From assembly GCA_017454855.1 (NCBI GenBank), contig JAFTCE010000001.1, positions 1 to 35,409 of the forward strand: DNA of 35,409 nucleotides, given 5' to 3'. Position 1 is the first letter of the stretch. Every line of letters starts with the position of its first letter. Positions 1 to 8,737 of the stretch are shown here, one piece after another. The notes below the pieces were generated by a model. That model was given only the letters and a program-made list of their open reading frames with translations, was not told where the DNA came from and ran no database searches. Origin of the DNA: Desulfovibrio sp. (GTDB lineage Bacteria; Desulfobacterota; Desulfovibrionia; Desulfovibrionales; Desulfovibrionaceae). Position numbers and translations under genes: made by a program.

Positions 1-56
1 CCGTGCGTCACTAAGCCGGAAACGCTTGTCCACATACTGGCTGAAAGTCCGCTCAT
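1..56 (-). CDS. flgE: Flagellar hook protein FlgE, N-terminal fragment
   Basis: Reading leftward from the ATG at 56, the first 18 codons give MSGLSASMWTSVSGLVTH, the typical start of the hook/rod/filament family (LSASMWTSVSGL, in many homologues followed by the ANN-containing helix). The gene runs off the window edge, so only about 18 residues are seen. A GGAGA ribosome binding site lies about 8 nt upstream of the ATG. It follows flgD in the same direction, the usual order hook cap then hook protein. FlgE polymerises into the flagellar hook after export by the flagellar type III apparatus. A sigma-54-type promoter sits about 100 nt upstream. Too short for the ORF to be proven, but motif, start signal and context agree. 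Confidence 0.85.
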   Translation of the reverse strand, partial: MSGLSASMWTSVSGLVTH

Positions 57-157
57 GTTCTTCTCCGTATCGTGAAAGTTGTTCTGTTCTTGCGGGGAGG
101 CACGGATGGGGATATGTGCCTTGCCCGACAAATGTTTTTTCTCGCTATCTGCACTAA

Positions 158-173
158 TGCAGCTCCCGTGCCA
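158..173 (-). promoter_or_regulatory. Sigma-54 (-24/-12) promoter for flgE
   Basis: On the minus strand the sequence reads TGGCACG, four bases, CTGCA. This matches the RpoN consensus TGGCACG-N4-TTGCA with one mismatch and exactly ten bases between the invariant GG and GC. It lies in the 131-nt gap between the flgD stop and the flgE start, about 100 nt before the flgE ATG. Hook genes are sigma-54-dependent class genes in many polar flagellates, so flgE probably has its own start here besides read-through from flgD. Confidence 0.8.
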
Positions 174-187
174 GGGGCAATTTTTGC

Positions 188-958
188 CTAGCCGGCAGTG
201 AGGGTATCCTTGCTACTGCTAGAAGACGATGATGAAGACGTAGTGTCTGTTGTACTGATGACCTTGGGTTGGCTGACCTGGCGCACGTCAGCCAGATTCA
301 TGAGCTGTCCGCCGTCCAGACCGAGGCAGACAGTACCGTTGTTATTGACCACACCTGTGACGGTAGCGTCCACTACCTGGTCGCAGAGTACGGCTTCTCC
401 CTCGGAGTTGAGCAGGGCAATGTTCACCGTGTAGACGCCATCGGGTGCTACGGCTCCGCTGTTGTTCACGCCCTGCCAGCTGAACGTCCGGGTGCTGCCG
501 CTGGTCAGGGCGGGCACTTGTTCTGTGTACACCACATTGTTGGAGGAATCGCGCACAGTGAGTGTGCCGCCCACAGTGTTGTCGGCTGGAGCAAAGCGGA
601 ATTCCGAAATGGTCATGGTGTTGTTTGTGGCATCCGTGACCTTGCCAATGCTGTTGCCGCTCACTGTCACCTGCTTGCCGATGTACGACGTGGCATTGAC
701 CATCTGTTGGTTGTTGGTGGCAGTGGTCAGGGTGCCCATGCTGTCGTTGAGGTTCATCAGCTGTTCCAGGCTGGAGAACTGGGCCATCTGGGCGATGAAT
801 TCCTGATCTTCCATGGGATTCAGGGGGTCTTGATACTTGAATTGCGTGACCAGCAGAAGAAGGAAGGAATCCTTGTCTAGCTGAGAACCGCTCTGCTTGC
901 TCAATGCGGCATTGAATTCATTGTTGGTCTGCGTAATGGCAGCTGAGGTAACGCTCAT
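188..958 (-). CDS. flgD: Flagellar hook assembly (cap) protein FlgD
   Basis: FlgD forms the temporary cap that lets FlgE subunits polymerise into the hook. The 256-residue product has the diagnostic N-terminal region (residues about 28-70, with [19 protein letters not shown] and [18 protein letters not shown]), then the FlgD Ig-like region containing [10 protein letters not shown] and a following VAPDGVYTV. The C-terminus has an unusual extension with a run of nine serines at about residues 242-250. The start at 958 is supported by GGAG about 9 nt upstream. It lies 23 nt after fliK in the same direction, so the two are almost certainly co-transcribed. Confidence 0.96.
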   Translation of the reverse strand: MSVTSAAITQTNNEFNAALSKQSGSQLDKDSFLLLLVTQFKYQDPLNPMEDQEFIAQMAQFSSLEQLMNLNDSMGTLTTATNNQQMVNATSYIGKQVTVSGNSIGKVTDATNNTMTISEFRFAPADNTVGGTLTVRDSSNNVVYTEQVPALTSGSTRTFSWQGVNNSGAVAPDGVYTVNIALLNSEGEAVLCDQVVDATVTGVVNNNGTVCLGLDGGQLMNLADVRQVSQPKVISTTDTTSSSSSSSSSKDTLTAG

Positions 959-981
959 GTCTGTTCTCCTGGGGGCGATGG

Positions 982-2748
982 CTAGGCAACCAGGTTCAGG
1001 CCGCCCATGGCATAATGTGCCGTTCCTCCACTACTATGCATGGATTGTTCCAGAATGGAATTTTCGCGATTTGATGAAGAATGGCGCATACTTGCCAGAT
1101 TTCGCAGCCGGGCAAATTCTTCCCTGCGCGCTTGCTGTTCCTGCTGAAAATTGTGTTGTTCCAGATCCTGCCAGAGCAGATTCTGCTCATCCTGCGACTG
1201 GAGCTGCACTTCCACCTTGGCAACCTTAAGTCCCTGCTCTTCCAGGTTGACGCGGATGTAGTCGAGCTGTTGCTGCAGCAATTCGACGGATTCGGATTTT
1301 TCGGAACGAAGCAGAGCGCTTACCTCGCCATTACGCACGGTCAGCGTGACCGTGAGCGCCCCCAGCTCCTGGGAGGAGAGTTGCAAATCCATGCGCTTGC
1401 CGCCGTCCTTGAGACTGGAGAGCATGGCCTGGGTAACGTCTTGCACGGCCTGTCGCGCTAAGGGCACAGGTGGCTGTTGGCTACGTGCATCAGCAATTTG
1501 CTGGGGCTGCAGGGCGGAAAAACTTGCCGCGCCTTCGCCGACAAAGGGATTCGACGGGTGAACTTCAGTCTTGTTCCGTAGGTCACTCCAAGCGCTGGTA
1601 TTGCCCTTGTCCTGACCGGCATGGTCGGCATCCTTGCCATTTTCCTTGCTGCCCTGGCTACCTGCTTGCTTGCCGAAGGCTTCGGCGTTGTAAGCGGCAT
1701 CCGTGAGATTGTGGCCTTGTTGCTCATTGCTTATGCGGAGGGTGTTCGCATCGGCTGCCGCCTGTTCTGTGCTGGTTCTGGCGCGGCCTTCTGCTGCGTT
1801 TTGCCGTGCGTCTTCCTGAGCCTTGGAGAGGATATCGTCGAGGATATGGCGGCTGTTTTCCTGCACCGTACGTTGAATATGAACTTTGCTGTGCATGGCA
1901 TCGCGATTTTGCAACTCATTGGCCTGACGTTCCTTTTCTGTGCGGGCACGGGCTGCGCTGATGCGCTTTTGCAATGTTTCCTTAAGGGCCTTGTCCAGGG
2001 ATGCCTGACCGGCCTGTTGGTTGGCAAAGAATGCCTGCGCGGGACTCAGCAATGTGCCAAACTGGCCGTTGCGTAGGAACAGAGTTTCACTCTGACCAAA
2101 CATAGCGGACAAGCCCTTCAAGCTGGCGCTGTCCAGTCCAAGCCCGCGGCCCAGAGAGAGGAGTTCATCCTTGCTGATGTCGAGCTGTCCTGTGGGATCA
2201 AGCTGGCCGGTGAAGCCAAGTAGCATGTCCAGGGCTTCGCGGCCCATGCCTTCCATCATGAGCGACTGCATGTTGGTATGTAGTACGCCCGAGGGATCGA
2301 TTTGGCCAAGCAAGGATGAAATATTGAGCTTGTCCTGGTCACTGAGCAGGGGAGCGCCACCACTGCCCTTGACGCTGGCCAGAACCTGGGCCAGATTGGC
2401 GCCTTCAGGCAGATCGGCAAGCGATGCCAGACGGGAAAGGCTTTCTTGTGGAGCCCCGGCCTTGATCAGATCGTTGTACAGGCCCTGTACTTCTTGCCTC
2501 GTAAAGCACACTTCGTCCAGCGTATAGGTAACGCCATTGCTCGAATTGCGGGCATAGGGCGTCTGTACCATGCTGGCGGAACGGAGGGCTTCGGCGTCCG
2601 TGCGCTCTTCCTCGCGCTCTTCCTCGCGTTCTTCCAGGGCCTCATTGATAAGATCCAGAAAATCGCTGCTGCGCTCGTCATCCAGTAATGTCGGTGTGAG
2701 GGCCTGGACCTTGAGCAATTCGCTGACATCAGTAGGTAGAATCTGCAT
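982..2748 (-). CDS. fliK: Flagellar hook-length control protein FliK
   Basis: FliK acts as a molecular ruler and switches export from hook to filament substrates. The 588-residue protein is typical in size and layout: a long low-complexity, Gln/Ala-rich N-terminal two thirds and a conserved C-terminal hook-length domain at about residues 440-520 ([20 protein letters not shown], then a second strand set ending [11 protein letters not shown]). An acidic/arginine repeat ([11 protein letters not shown]) lies near residues 37-50. Start at 2748 is preceded by AGGAG at 7 nt spacing. It precedes flgD directly, consistent with a fliK-flgD-flgE hook block. Confidence 0.93.
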   Translation of the reverse strand: MQILPTDVSELLKVQALTPTLLDDERSSDFLDLINEALEEREEEREEERTDAEALRSASMVQTPYARNSSNGVTYTLDEVCFTRQEVQGLYNDLIKAGAPQESLSRLASLADLPEGANLAQVLASVKGSGGAPLLSDQDKLNISSLLGQIDPSGVLHTNMQSLMMEGMGREALDMLLGFTGQLDPTGQLDISKDELLSLGRGLGLDSASLKGLSAMFGQSETLFLRNGQFGTLLSPAQAFFANQQAGQASLDKALKETLQKRISAARARTEKERQANELQNRDAMHSKVHIQRTVQENSRHILDDILSKAQEDARQNAAEGRARTSTEQAAADANTLRISNEQQGHNLTDAAYNAEAFGKQAGSQGSKENGKDADHAGQDKGNTSAWSDLRNKTEVHPSNPFVGEGAASFSALQPQQIADARSQQPPVPLARQAVQDVTQAMLSSLKDGGKRMDLQLSSQELGALTVTLTVRNGEVSALLRSEKSESVELLQQQLDYIRVNLEEQGLKVAKVEVQLQSQDEQNLLWQDLEQHNFQQEQQARREEFARLRNLASMRHSSSNRENSILEQSMHSSGGTAHYAMGGLNLVA

Positions 2749-2774
2749 GGTTCACTCCTTGCGCTTAAAAACAT

Positions 2775-2790
2775 TTCAAGGATCGTTCCA
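2775..2790 (-). promoter_or_regulatory. Degenerate sigma-54-like site upstream of fliK
   Basis: The minus strand reads TGGAACG-N4-TTGAA, with the GG and the -12 dinucleotide at the correct spacing. It has A for C in the -24 block and GA instead of the nearly invariant GC at -12. It lies 27 nt before the fliK ATG, inside the 125-nt gap after the glycosyltransferase gene. It may be a weak or decayed promoter. The wrong -12 element keeps confidence low. Confidence 0.25.
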
Positions 2791-2873
2791 AACAGTTTTT
2801 ATTAGTAATTTTAGGATAGTATTTCTACTTTCTGGCAGGGGCAGGCAATATCTGCCGTCCTTGTGGACTCAAG

Positions 2874-4286
2874 TCAGGCCAGATGTTCAAAGATGGAGGC
2901 CAGCGCGCCCATTTGTGACAGAACCATTTCCCAACCAGCGCGGTCAAAATCAGCATTTTGCAGGGACATGTGCATGTGACCGGCGAACAGGCGGAAAAAG
3001 GTCGGCTGTGTGCGCCAGAACTCATCAGGCAGGGGGGCATGCCGTTTGAGGTATCCACTCAGGACGGCGCACATGCGCGCCAGGTGGCGGGTCATGCGGC
3101 TGGCAAGCAAGGGATAGGCGTTACCGAGCAGGGCAAGGCGTTCGCGCAGCAGGCTTTCTTGGCGGTCGTGGTAGAGAAAAAGGAAAACCGCCTGCCAGAG
3201 GTCTTCCAGCAGGGGACGGCAATGCGCTCGCGGTGTGCATGGCGTCAGGCTGTGCAGCCCCAGGGCGTCGCGTCCCGTGCGGTACAGGCTGAGGCCGACG
3301 GGCAAGGTCAGGGCAGGGAAATCATCGGGGCATGTCGTGCTGCCTTGCAGCAAGTGCAGCGCTAAGTCAGCCACGGCCCTAGGATCGAATGCCTGTCTGC
3401 AGTATATCTGCCTGCGTTGGCACTGCCAGCACCCCACGCAGCTCATGTTGGCCCGCAGAATCCACTGACCGGGAGCAGAAGGCCCTGTTTCGCGGGCATG
3501 CACCGGACCCATGGAAAGGTTGAGTACCGGAACCCCCAGGAAGTCGGCCAGGTGCATGGGTCCGGTATCGGGGGTGATGCACAGGTCGAGTGTGCGCATG
3601 AGAAGGGCCAGACGTCCCAGGGAAAGCCTGCCGCAGAGGTTGGCCTGGGGCAGGCGCGAGCGTCGCGCCACCTCCGCGCCTAGGGCCGTTTCGGCCTTGC
3701 CGCCCAGGAAGACCGGTGGGGCGTCGTTGGCCGCCAGGCGCGAGGCCAGTCGTGCCCAGAATGTGGCGTCCGGCCTTTTGGCTTCCTCGCTCGCGCCGAG
3801 TACGAGGCCCACGCGTCGTGTACCTGCGGCATGGGGGTGGGCGTGGCCCGTACTCGTAAGGTCTGGTTCGGGTTTCAAATCCAGTTGGTGTAAATCGGCC
3901 CAATGGAAGGCATTGAGGTGGTTGTTCAGGGTCAGAGCGGCCCGGTACAGCTGCCAGAATCCCCGGATGTGCAAGCCGCTGGCATCCTGAATGGGACCCA
4001 AGACGGTTGCGGCCTTGACCCTGCTAAGGCAAAGGGCAGCCACAGGCGCACTGCTCAAATTGATGGCCGCTGTAAAATGCTGCCCTGTCAGGGCCTCGCA
4101 GCGCTGTGGTGGGAGAAAGACGACCGCAGGGGCCAGGGGTTGAAGTTCCCCGAAAAAACGCGGTTCGGCCACGACCCACAGGGGACAGCGAGGCCAGAGC
4201 CTTTGTAACCGAAGCAGCAGAGGAAATGTGAGAATAAGATCGCCCATGCGGTGCATTTGCAGCACCAGGACGGGATCAGCGCTCAT
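2874..4286 (-). CDS. Glycosyltransferase family 9 (heptosyltransferase-like) protein
   Basis: The N-terminus [19 protein letters not shown] is the family 9 signature (RxGDxxLtxPll), and residues about 190-265 carry the second-domain motifs: [22 protein letters not shown], and [18 protein letters not shown]. Family 9 enzymes transfer sugars such as heptose from nucleotide donors in the cytoplasm. The 470-residue length is about 120 longer than a plain heptosyltransferase; the tail (about 320-470) carries a CVGCWQCQR cysteine cluster just before it and a mostly helical extra region I do not recognise. It overlaps the preceding glycosyltransferase by 4 nt (ATGA), so the two are translationally coupled. 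Position directly before fliK-flgD-flgE suggests flagellin or surface-glycan modification rather than core LPS, but the acceptor is not visible. Confidence 0.85.
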   Translation of the reverse strand: MSADPVLVLQMHRMGDLILTFPLLLRLQRLWPRCPLWVVAEPRFFGELQPLAPAVVFLPPQRCEALTGQHFTAAINLSSAPVAALCLSRVKAATVLGPIQDASGLHIRGFWQLYRAALTLNNHLNAFHWADLHQLDLKPEPDLTSTGHAHPHAAGTRRVGLVLGASEEAKRPDATFWARLASRLAANDAPPVFLGGKAETALGAEVARRSRLPQANLCGRLSLGRLALLMRTLDLCITPDTGPMHLADFLGVPVLNLSMGPVHARETGPSAPGQWILRANMSCVGCWQCQRRQIYCRQAFDPRAVADLALHLLQGSTTCPDDFPALTLPVGLSLYRTGRDALGLHSLTPCTPRAHCRPLLEDLWQAVFLFLYHDRQESLLRERLALLGNAYPLLASRMTRHLARMCAVLSGYLKRHAPLPDEFWRTQPTFFRLFAGHMHMSLQNADFDRAGWEMVLSQMGALASIFEHLA

Positions 4287-6061
4287 GGGGCAGACTTTGG
4301 GGCTTGTGGGGCATGTGTGCCGAAAATAGTACGCATGTGCGCCAGCATGGTTTGCAGGCGATGCTGCCAGGTATGGCAGGCCAGGACGCGTCTGCGTGCG
4401 GCGGTGGCGATGTTGTGGCGTTCCTCGGGATGGGCCAGATAGTATCGCGCCATGTCCAGTGCTTCTTCCGGCGCATGGTAGCAGGCAATTTCCTGTGGCT
4501 CGAAGAGTTCGGCCATCTGTTCCCGCCAGTCGGTCAGGACAAAGCCGCCAGTAGCCGGAACATCGAATACGCGTTGGTTGACAGCCCCCTTCATCTGCTT
4601 ACTCGTGCAATTGAAATTAATGGCAGGACAGGTGTAAAATAGCGGTAAGTCCGAATAATAGTTGATGGCGTCCAAATAACGCGGCTGCACGGGTTCGTGT
4701 CGGAATTCCACTTTCCAACCTGCGTCGCCCACGATAAGAGGGCGCAGGGGGAGCAGATGACGCACACAGCCATTGCGGTAGGTGCGCGTGGCTTGCCAGG
4801 TGATGGCGGTTTCGTAGGCCAGCTTGGCTTCGTTGTCCGGCAAGGCGGCATAGCAGTTGTAGATGTCTGGGAAAGACGTGCGCAGGAAAGTGGCCACGGA
4901 ACGCTGGTCGCTTTCCATGAAGGCTCGGGCTGTTTCTTTATAGGATACGAGTAATGGCCGGGGAAAATGGCCGCTTTTCAGTCTACCGCCCACCTTGTAG
5001 AGCATGGAATTGCCCACGAAGGCCACATCGGTCTTCCAAGCTCTCGGCGCTGACGCAGGACTACGTGGTGAGAAGCGATCTGGATCAGTGCCCAGGGGAA
5101 GATAGAAGACATGGGGGAAGCCAAAGTCGCGCAAGGTGTCCACATTGTCCATGTCCCAGGTGAACAGAGCCGTCCAGGGACTGACACATCGGGCATAGAG
5201 GTGGATGATGAGGTGCGGGTTGTCCACGAACCAGGAGGCCAGAGGCAGCTGCAGGCGGGCCAGAAGATCCATGAGGACACCTTCCACATCGACGCCCATA
5301 TGGTTGAGCGTGATGCAGCAATCGGGCTTGAACGTGAGCGCCTCTTCCAACAGACGGCGCACAAAGTCCGCGCACCCCACGGATCCATCGCCCACGACTA
5401 CCATTTTGTAAGCAATATTCAGCTTGCGGCAGGCATTCTCCAACTCGCCCATGAGGAAATATTTGCTTGTCAGGAGGAGTACGCGCGTTTGGGATTGGAG
5501 AAAGCGGGGAGCGGCAGCGCGCCCCCAAAAGTCAAAACTGGCGCTGGCCTGCAGTTCCCTCTGCAGTCCGCCGTAATACGTTCTGTCAAGACGCAGGTAA
5601 AAAGGCAGAGCCAAGGGGAGCAAAGGCAGTCCGGCGTTTTTCATTTGCCACTGCGTGAGCTGCTTGAGTACTTGGGCGCTGTCTTGCTCGCAGACAAACA
5701 TGACACGTTCCCGTTGCGCAGGGGCAAGGGCGGCCAGTACTTGCGTACATGCCTGGAGGTCGGCTTCTTTTTCTACGACGGCTATGGGTCCGGAAACCTT
5801 CTGGAGCAGCAAGCGCAGGGCATAGCCGAGGCCGCAACCCAGCAGCACGGGCAGGCAAGGCCGGTTTAGGGCTTGGGCTTGTGCGTCAATGACGGACGTC
5901 TCGCGCTCGGGGCCGCCCGGACGCAGCATGTAGAACTGTCGTTCGGCGCTGCGCACGAGGATGTCGTCGGGGGGGGCGAGAGATATTGGACGCGAATCCT
6001 GCAGCCCAGGGCGCACCGTGGGACGGATCGCCGTGAAAACTGGTCGAGAGCCAGCGCTCAT
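4283..6061 (-). CDS. CgeB-like / DUF3880-type glycosyltransferase
   Basis: A 592-residue cytoplasmic protein. Residues about 70-130 ([16 protein letters not shown], then [10 protein letters not shown]) resemble the nucleotide-fold region seen in motility-associated Maf/DUF115 proteins. The middle (about 195-335) with [19 protein letters not shown] and [11 protein letters not shown] resembles the DUF3880 domain. The C-terminal part (about 470-580), with [30 protein letters not shown] and [13 protein letters not shown]-like helices, is the CgeB/GT1-like glycosyltransferase module that binds the nucleotide sugar. It overlaps its neighbours by 4 nt at both ends. Context next to hook genes suggests flagellin glycosylation; donor and acceptor are unknown. 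Family is clear from the C-terminal half, while the N-terminal relation is an inference. Confidence 0.8.
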   Translation of the reverse strand: MSAGSRPVFTAIRPTVRPGLQDSRPISLAPPDDILVRSAERQFYMLRPGGPERETSVIDAQAQALNRPCLPVLLGCGLGYALRLLLQKVSGPIAVVEKEADLQACTQVLAALAPAQRERVMFVCEQDSAQVLKQLTQWQMKNAGLPLLPLALPFYLRLDRTYYGGLQRELQASASFDFWGRAAAPRFLQSQTRVLLLTSKYFLMGELENACRKLNIAYKMVVVGDGSVGCADFVRRLLEEALTFKPDCCITLNHMGVDVEGVLMDLLARLQLPLASWFVDNPHLIIHLYARCVSPWTALFTWDMDNVDTLRDFGFPHVFYLPLGTDPDRFSPRSPASAPRAWKTDVAFVGNSMLYKVGGRLKSGHFPRPLLVSYKETARAFMESDQRSVATFLRTSFPDIYNCYAALPDNEAKLAYETAITWQATRTYRNGCVRHLLPLRPLIVGDAGWKVEFRHEPVQPRYLDAINYYSDLPLFYTCPAINFNCTSKQMKGAVNQRVFDVPATGGFVLTDWREQMAELFEPQEIACYHAPEEALDMARYYLAHPEERHNIATAARRRVLACHTWQHRLQTMLAHMRTIFGTHAPQAPKSAP

Positions 6062-7260
6062 GCTAAGGAACCCGCGTTTTTTTTCGCCTCCCAGGGTTCC
6101 ATGACTATCTCATCGCCTTCCAGCCGAAAACACACACTGCTGTGCCTTTTGTCCACGGTGGTGAAGGCGCGGCCTATGGAAATCTCCACGCCGGGAAAGA
6201 TCGTTCCCGGGCAGATGAGGCGGCAATTTTGTACGGATTTTTCGTCAAGATAGAGCGTGTTCCACAGATATTCGCGGCGTTGAATGAGTTGGTTGCGCTG
6301 TTCACGCAGGGAGTGCAGCTTGCGACTGGCTTCGGTGGCGTCCGGCGGCAGGTGACCGGCGATGGCCGTCAGATGTGTGATGGTTTGCGACTGGCCGGCG
6401 ATAATCTGGTCGATTTTTTCCAGTTGGCGGATGAGATGCGGGGCATAGCCCAGGTAGATGCGCGTGGCGATATCGGCCCTGTTGCCGATTTGCTCGCCCA
6501 CATAGATGCTGCCATAGGCATTGATAACGCCGCCGTAGAGCTTTTCCTGCACGAGCAGATTGCTGCCGGCGTAAACCACGCAGTGCAGGCAGTTCTTTCT
6601 GATGACCATGTTGTCACGGGCACGGGCTTCCATGCGTTCCAGAAACTGGGCCAGCAGCTTGCCGCCTGCGTCTATCTTGCCATGTTCGCCGGCGCCGCCG
6701 CGGGCGCCGCCATCAATCATCATGTCGCATCGGGAGCGTGCCACGCCGCCTTCAAGCATTCCCAGGATACGCACACTGTTGCCTTGCACGGAAAATCCTG
6801 CACGCACGGAGCCATGCACGGCCATGTTGCCCACGAAGAAAATGTTGCCTGTTTCAAAACTCACATCCTTGCGCACATTGAGCAGGCCCTTGACCGTGAT
6901 TTTGCCGTTCAGGTAGAAGACATAGCCATTGACGGTGGAAAGCAAAAAATTGGGATGCTTTGGTGCCGGGCACGTATTGGCACCCACGGGAAATTCCGCA
7001 TGATCCAGAATGAAGCGGGGGTCACAGTTCTCCTTCACCTGATCAAGGGGCACGAGTTCCGCCAGAACCTGACCGCGAATGGCATTTTGCACATACCCCA
7101 GACTGTACACGTCGGAGGCTTCGTCACCCCCGCCGGGCTTCAGATGGAGGTAGTCAAAATCGGGATTGAAGTAGTGTCGTAAATAATACTGCAAGGTTGC
7201 ATTCCTGAAGAGAAGTTTTTTGCACAGAGCAAAAGCCGCACAGATACGAGCGCGGGTCAT
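6058..7260 (-). CDS. FapA-family (DUF342) beta-helix protein
   Basis: The 400-residue protein carries the glycine-spaced repeats of the FapA/DUF342 fold at about residues 90-265 ([53 protein letters not shown]), which form a right-handed beta-helix. A helical coiled segment of about residues 270-335 follows ([16 protein letters not shown] through [16 protein letters not shown]). FapA proteins are cytoplasmic and are linked to polymer-export or cell-envelope and flagellar localisation functions; the exact role is unsettled. The start at 7260 lies 5 nt after the STAS gene stop, and the stop overlaps the next gene by ATGA, so it sits in the middle of one operon. It lacks a signal peptide. Confidence 0.82.
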   Translation of the reverse strand: MTRARICAAFALCKKLLFRNATLQYYLRHYFNPDFDYLHLKPGGGDEASDVYSLGYVQNAIRGQVLAELVPLDQVKENCDPRFILDHAEFPVGANTCPAPKHPNFLLSTVNGYVFYLNGKITVKGLLNVRKDVSFETGNIFFVGNMAVHGSVRAGFSVQGNSVRILGMLEGGVARSRCDMMIDGGARGGAGEHGKIDAGGKLLAQFLERMEARARDNMVIRKNCLHCVVYAGSNLLVQEKLYGGVINAYGSIYVGEQIGNRADIATRIYLGYAPHLIRQLEKIDQIIAGQSQTITHLTAIAGHLPPDATEASRKLHSLREQRNQLIQRREYLWNTLYLDEKSVQNCRLICPGTIFPGVEISIGRAFTTVDKRHSSVCFRLEGDEIVMEPWEAKKNAGSLA

Positions 7261-7265
7261 GCCCG

Positions 7266-7619
7266 TCAGTCGGCAGCATCGGGAATATAGCCCTTGAGTT
7301 CTTCTTCCGTCTCAAAGGTTGGGAAGAAGCCTTCAATTTCCACTTTGCGCAGCAGTGCTTCCACATGGGCTGCGGGCTTGAGCAGCACCAACCTGCGCCT
7401 TAGGCCCAGCCCCCTGGTGTTGATGCTGACCAGAACCCCTAGTCCCGCCGTGTCTACCTTGCCCACGGCACTGAGGTCGAGGACGAGCTGGCGCAAATGC
7501 GAAGAAAAAAGGTAGGCTTCCAGCTCCTTGGTGAGCTGCGCCACGTCCGGAAGGCACATGTCGCCCTCATAGCGCAGAATGGTGACGTGCGGATGCATTT
7601 CCGCTTTTAGGGCAAACAT
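7266..7619 (-). CDS. STAS-domain protein (anti-sigma factor antagonist-like)
   Basis: The 117-residue protein is a single STAS domain. The conserved segment LVLDLSAVGKVDTAGLGVL (residues about 46-63) contains the phosphoacceptor region; the usual Ser is replaced by Thr57 (DTAGLG), which could still be phosphorylated. Upstream in-frame ATGs would extend it by 32 residues, but the ATG at 7619 has a strong GGAGG at 10 nt spacing and gives the family's normal length, so I chose it. It heads the operon with the FapA-like protein and glycosyltransferases. No kinase or phosphatase partner is in the window, so its regulatory circuit is unknown. Confidence 0.88.
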   Translation of the reverse strand: MFALKAEMHPHVTILRYEGDMCLPDVAQLTKELEAYLFSSHLRQLVLDLSAVGKVDTAGLGVLVSINTRGLGLRRRLVLLKPAAHVEALLRKVEIEGFFPTFETEEELKGYIPDAAD

Positions 7620-7680
7620 GTTTGGAATTCCTCCGTACTTTCCGTAAGGGGCTGCAATCGTCATTCTCGTAAGGAATAAA

Positions 7681-7709
7681 ATTTTACACAATACCAGCGT
7701 ATTTTTCAA
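7681..7709 (-). promoter_or_regulatory. Sigma-70-type promoter for the STAS-fapA-glycosyltransferase operon
   Basis: On the minus strand TTGAAA (7704-7709) and TAAAAT (7681-7686) are separated by exactly 17 nt, each one mismatch from consensus. The predicted start lies about 55 nt before the STAS ATG at 7619. The spacing and position make it a convincing promoter for the whole leftward operon. Confidence 0.72.
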
Positions 7710-7796
7710 TATCACGAGGGCTTGGCAGAGAGCAAAAGATTTGAGAAAAACCCAGGTGGGCGTACCGTGTGTAGCGATCAGAAAATTGGATAAAAA

Positions 7797-7944
7797 CCTC
7801 CCCCTTCGTGGGGAAAATGAGCTTGACGGATAGCGAAGCCGATGGCATCCTTTTCGTAACCCCTCCCTTGAGGGAGGGCCGCCCGGTTCCTTTTTCGCTG
7901 GCGGCGGAAGACGTCGGCGGTTGGAGCTGTCTGTGGATTGTAGT
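7797..7944 (+). repeat. Dispersed hairpin element, copy 1 (upstream of tatA)
   Basis: The element has two parts. The left half (7797-7870) holds a CCCC-TTCG-TGGGG hairpin, then TTGACGGA, GCGAAGCCGATG and CCTTTTC. It matches the left half of copy 2 at 12062-12137. A CCCTCCC-TTGA-GGGAGGG hairpin follows at about 7861-7878. The right half ends in a 32-nt unit at 7913-7944 that aligns without gaps to three other copies; this one is the most diverged (stem GTCGGC/GCTGTC, end GTGGATTGTAGT). The element lies in the 360-nt gap between the leftward STAS operon and tatA and ends 35 nt before the tatA ATG. No protein-coding gene is supported in this gap. Confidence 0.7.
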
Positions 7945-7978
7945 AAATAACATGTACGCCCCTAGGGAGGTTCCTTTC

Positions 7979-8188
7979 ATGTTCGGCGTCGGTATTCCCG
8001 AATTACTGGTTGTTCTTCTGGTTGTTCTCCTGGTTTTCGGCTACAAGAGGCTGCCCGAAATCGGCGGAGGCCTGGGCAGGGCCATACGCAATTTCCGTCG
8101 TGCGACTTCCGAACCGGACGAAATCGACATCACTGCGGAGGGGCAAAAACAAGCCTCGGCTGCGGGAGATGCAGGACGGAAAGTTTAA
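7979..8188 (+). CDS. tatA: Sec-independent translocase subunit TatA/TatE
   Basis: A 69-residue protein with one N-terminal membrane helix (residues about 5-20, [14 protein letters not shown]), the [20 protein letters not shown] hinge and amphipathic helix of TatA, and a short charged tail. TatA oligomers form the pore that moves folded, often cofactor-containing, proteins across the inner membrane after a twin-arginine signal. ATG 7979 is preceded by AGGGAGG at 8 nt. No tatB or tatC is nearby, so this is a stand-alone tatA gene. TatB is less likely because of the short tail. Confidence 0.93.
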   Translation: MFGVGIPELLVVLLVVLLVFGYKRLPEIGGGLGRAIRNFRRATSEPDEIDITAEGQKQASAAGDAGRKV

Positions 8189-8258
8189 ACAGTTGTGCAG
8201 CGATTCTCGACGTTGAACGTATGTGATTGTCCCATTACAGACAACCAAAGGATATGCC

Positions 8259-8690
8259 ATGAAAACGGAACAAATTTCAGTTTTTCTGGAAAACCGGGCG
8301 GGCCGACTGGCCGAAGTTACGCGCACACTGGCCCAGGCTGGCATCAATATCCGTGCATTATCCCTGGCAGATACGTCCGATTTTGGGATTCTGCGCATGA
8401 TTGTATGTGATCCCGAAAAAGCCAAGGCTGCACTCAAGGACAAGGGCTTTACCATTGGCAGAACCAGCGTCATTGCTGTGGAAGTGCCAGATCAGCCTGG
8501 AGGTCTGGATTCTGTCTTGCAGACCGTTTCTGAAAACGGCATTAATGTAGAGTACATGTATGCCCTTGTTCAGCGCGATCAGGACAGCGCCATCATGATT
8601 TTCCGTTTTGACAAGGCAGACAGGGCAGTGGAAGTGCTGCAAGCGCATAATTTCGTTATCATTCCTTCAGAACGCCTTTGCTCTATCTAG
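8259..8690 (+). CDS. Tandem ACT-domain protein
   Basis: The 143-residue protein consists of two ACT domains: residues about 4-68 (ISVFLENRAGRLAEVTRTLA, then GINIRALSLAD) and about 70-140 (VIAVEVPDQPGGLDSVLQTV, then GINVEYMYAL). ACT domains bind amino acids as small regulatory ligands. Stand-alone double-ACT proteins of this length are common in sulfate reducers and methanogens, where they often sit near aryl-CoA ligase and indolepyruvate oxidoreductase genes; those partners are absent here. The ATG at 8259 is chosen for its AAGGA site and because it starts just before the first beta strand; an upstream ATG at 8223 adds 12 unconserved residues. Confidence 0.88.
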   Translation: MKTEQISVFLENRAGRLAEVTRTLAQAGINIRALSLADTSDFGILRMIVCDPEKAKAALKDKGFTIGRTSVIAVEVPDQPGGLDSVLQTVSENGINVEYMYALVQRDQDSAIMIFRFDKADRAVEVLQAHNFVIIPSERLCSI

Positions 8691-8715
8691 GGTAAAAATG
8701 CCTTGCGTCTGCTGT

Positions 8716-8733
8716 GGGCGGGATGTCCCGCCC
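8716..8733. terminator. GC-rich hairpin between convergent genes
   Basis: GGGCGGGA-TG-TCCCGCCC forms an 8-bp perfect stem with a 2-nt centre (effectively a 4-nt loop). It lies 26 nt after the ACT gene stop and 5 nt after the RNase J stop, which converge here. There is no long T tract on either side, so it may be a bidirectional terminator or a 3'-end stabiliser. Confidence 0.55.
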
Positions 8734-8737
8734 ATGC

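Noticed and set aside
269-880. Plus-strand open frame of 203 codons opposite flgD
   Set aside because: The minus-strand product is an unmistakable FlgD; the plus-strand translation has no family features.
6142-7182. Plus-strand open frame of 346 codons opposite the fapA-like gene
   Set aside because: Mirror frame of a GC-rich gene; the minus-strand product has clear FapA repeats and operon overlaps.
7684-7980. Minus-strand 98-codon frame across element copy 1
   Set aside because: It runs through the repeat element and the STAS promoter, so it is very unlikely to be coding.
8716-8733. The GGGCGGGA hairpin as another copy of the dispersed element
   Set aside because: It shares no sequence with the GTCGGC/GCCGAC unit or the TTGACGG module and sits at a convergent gene end.
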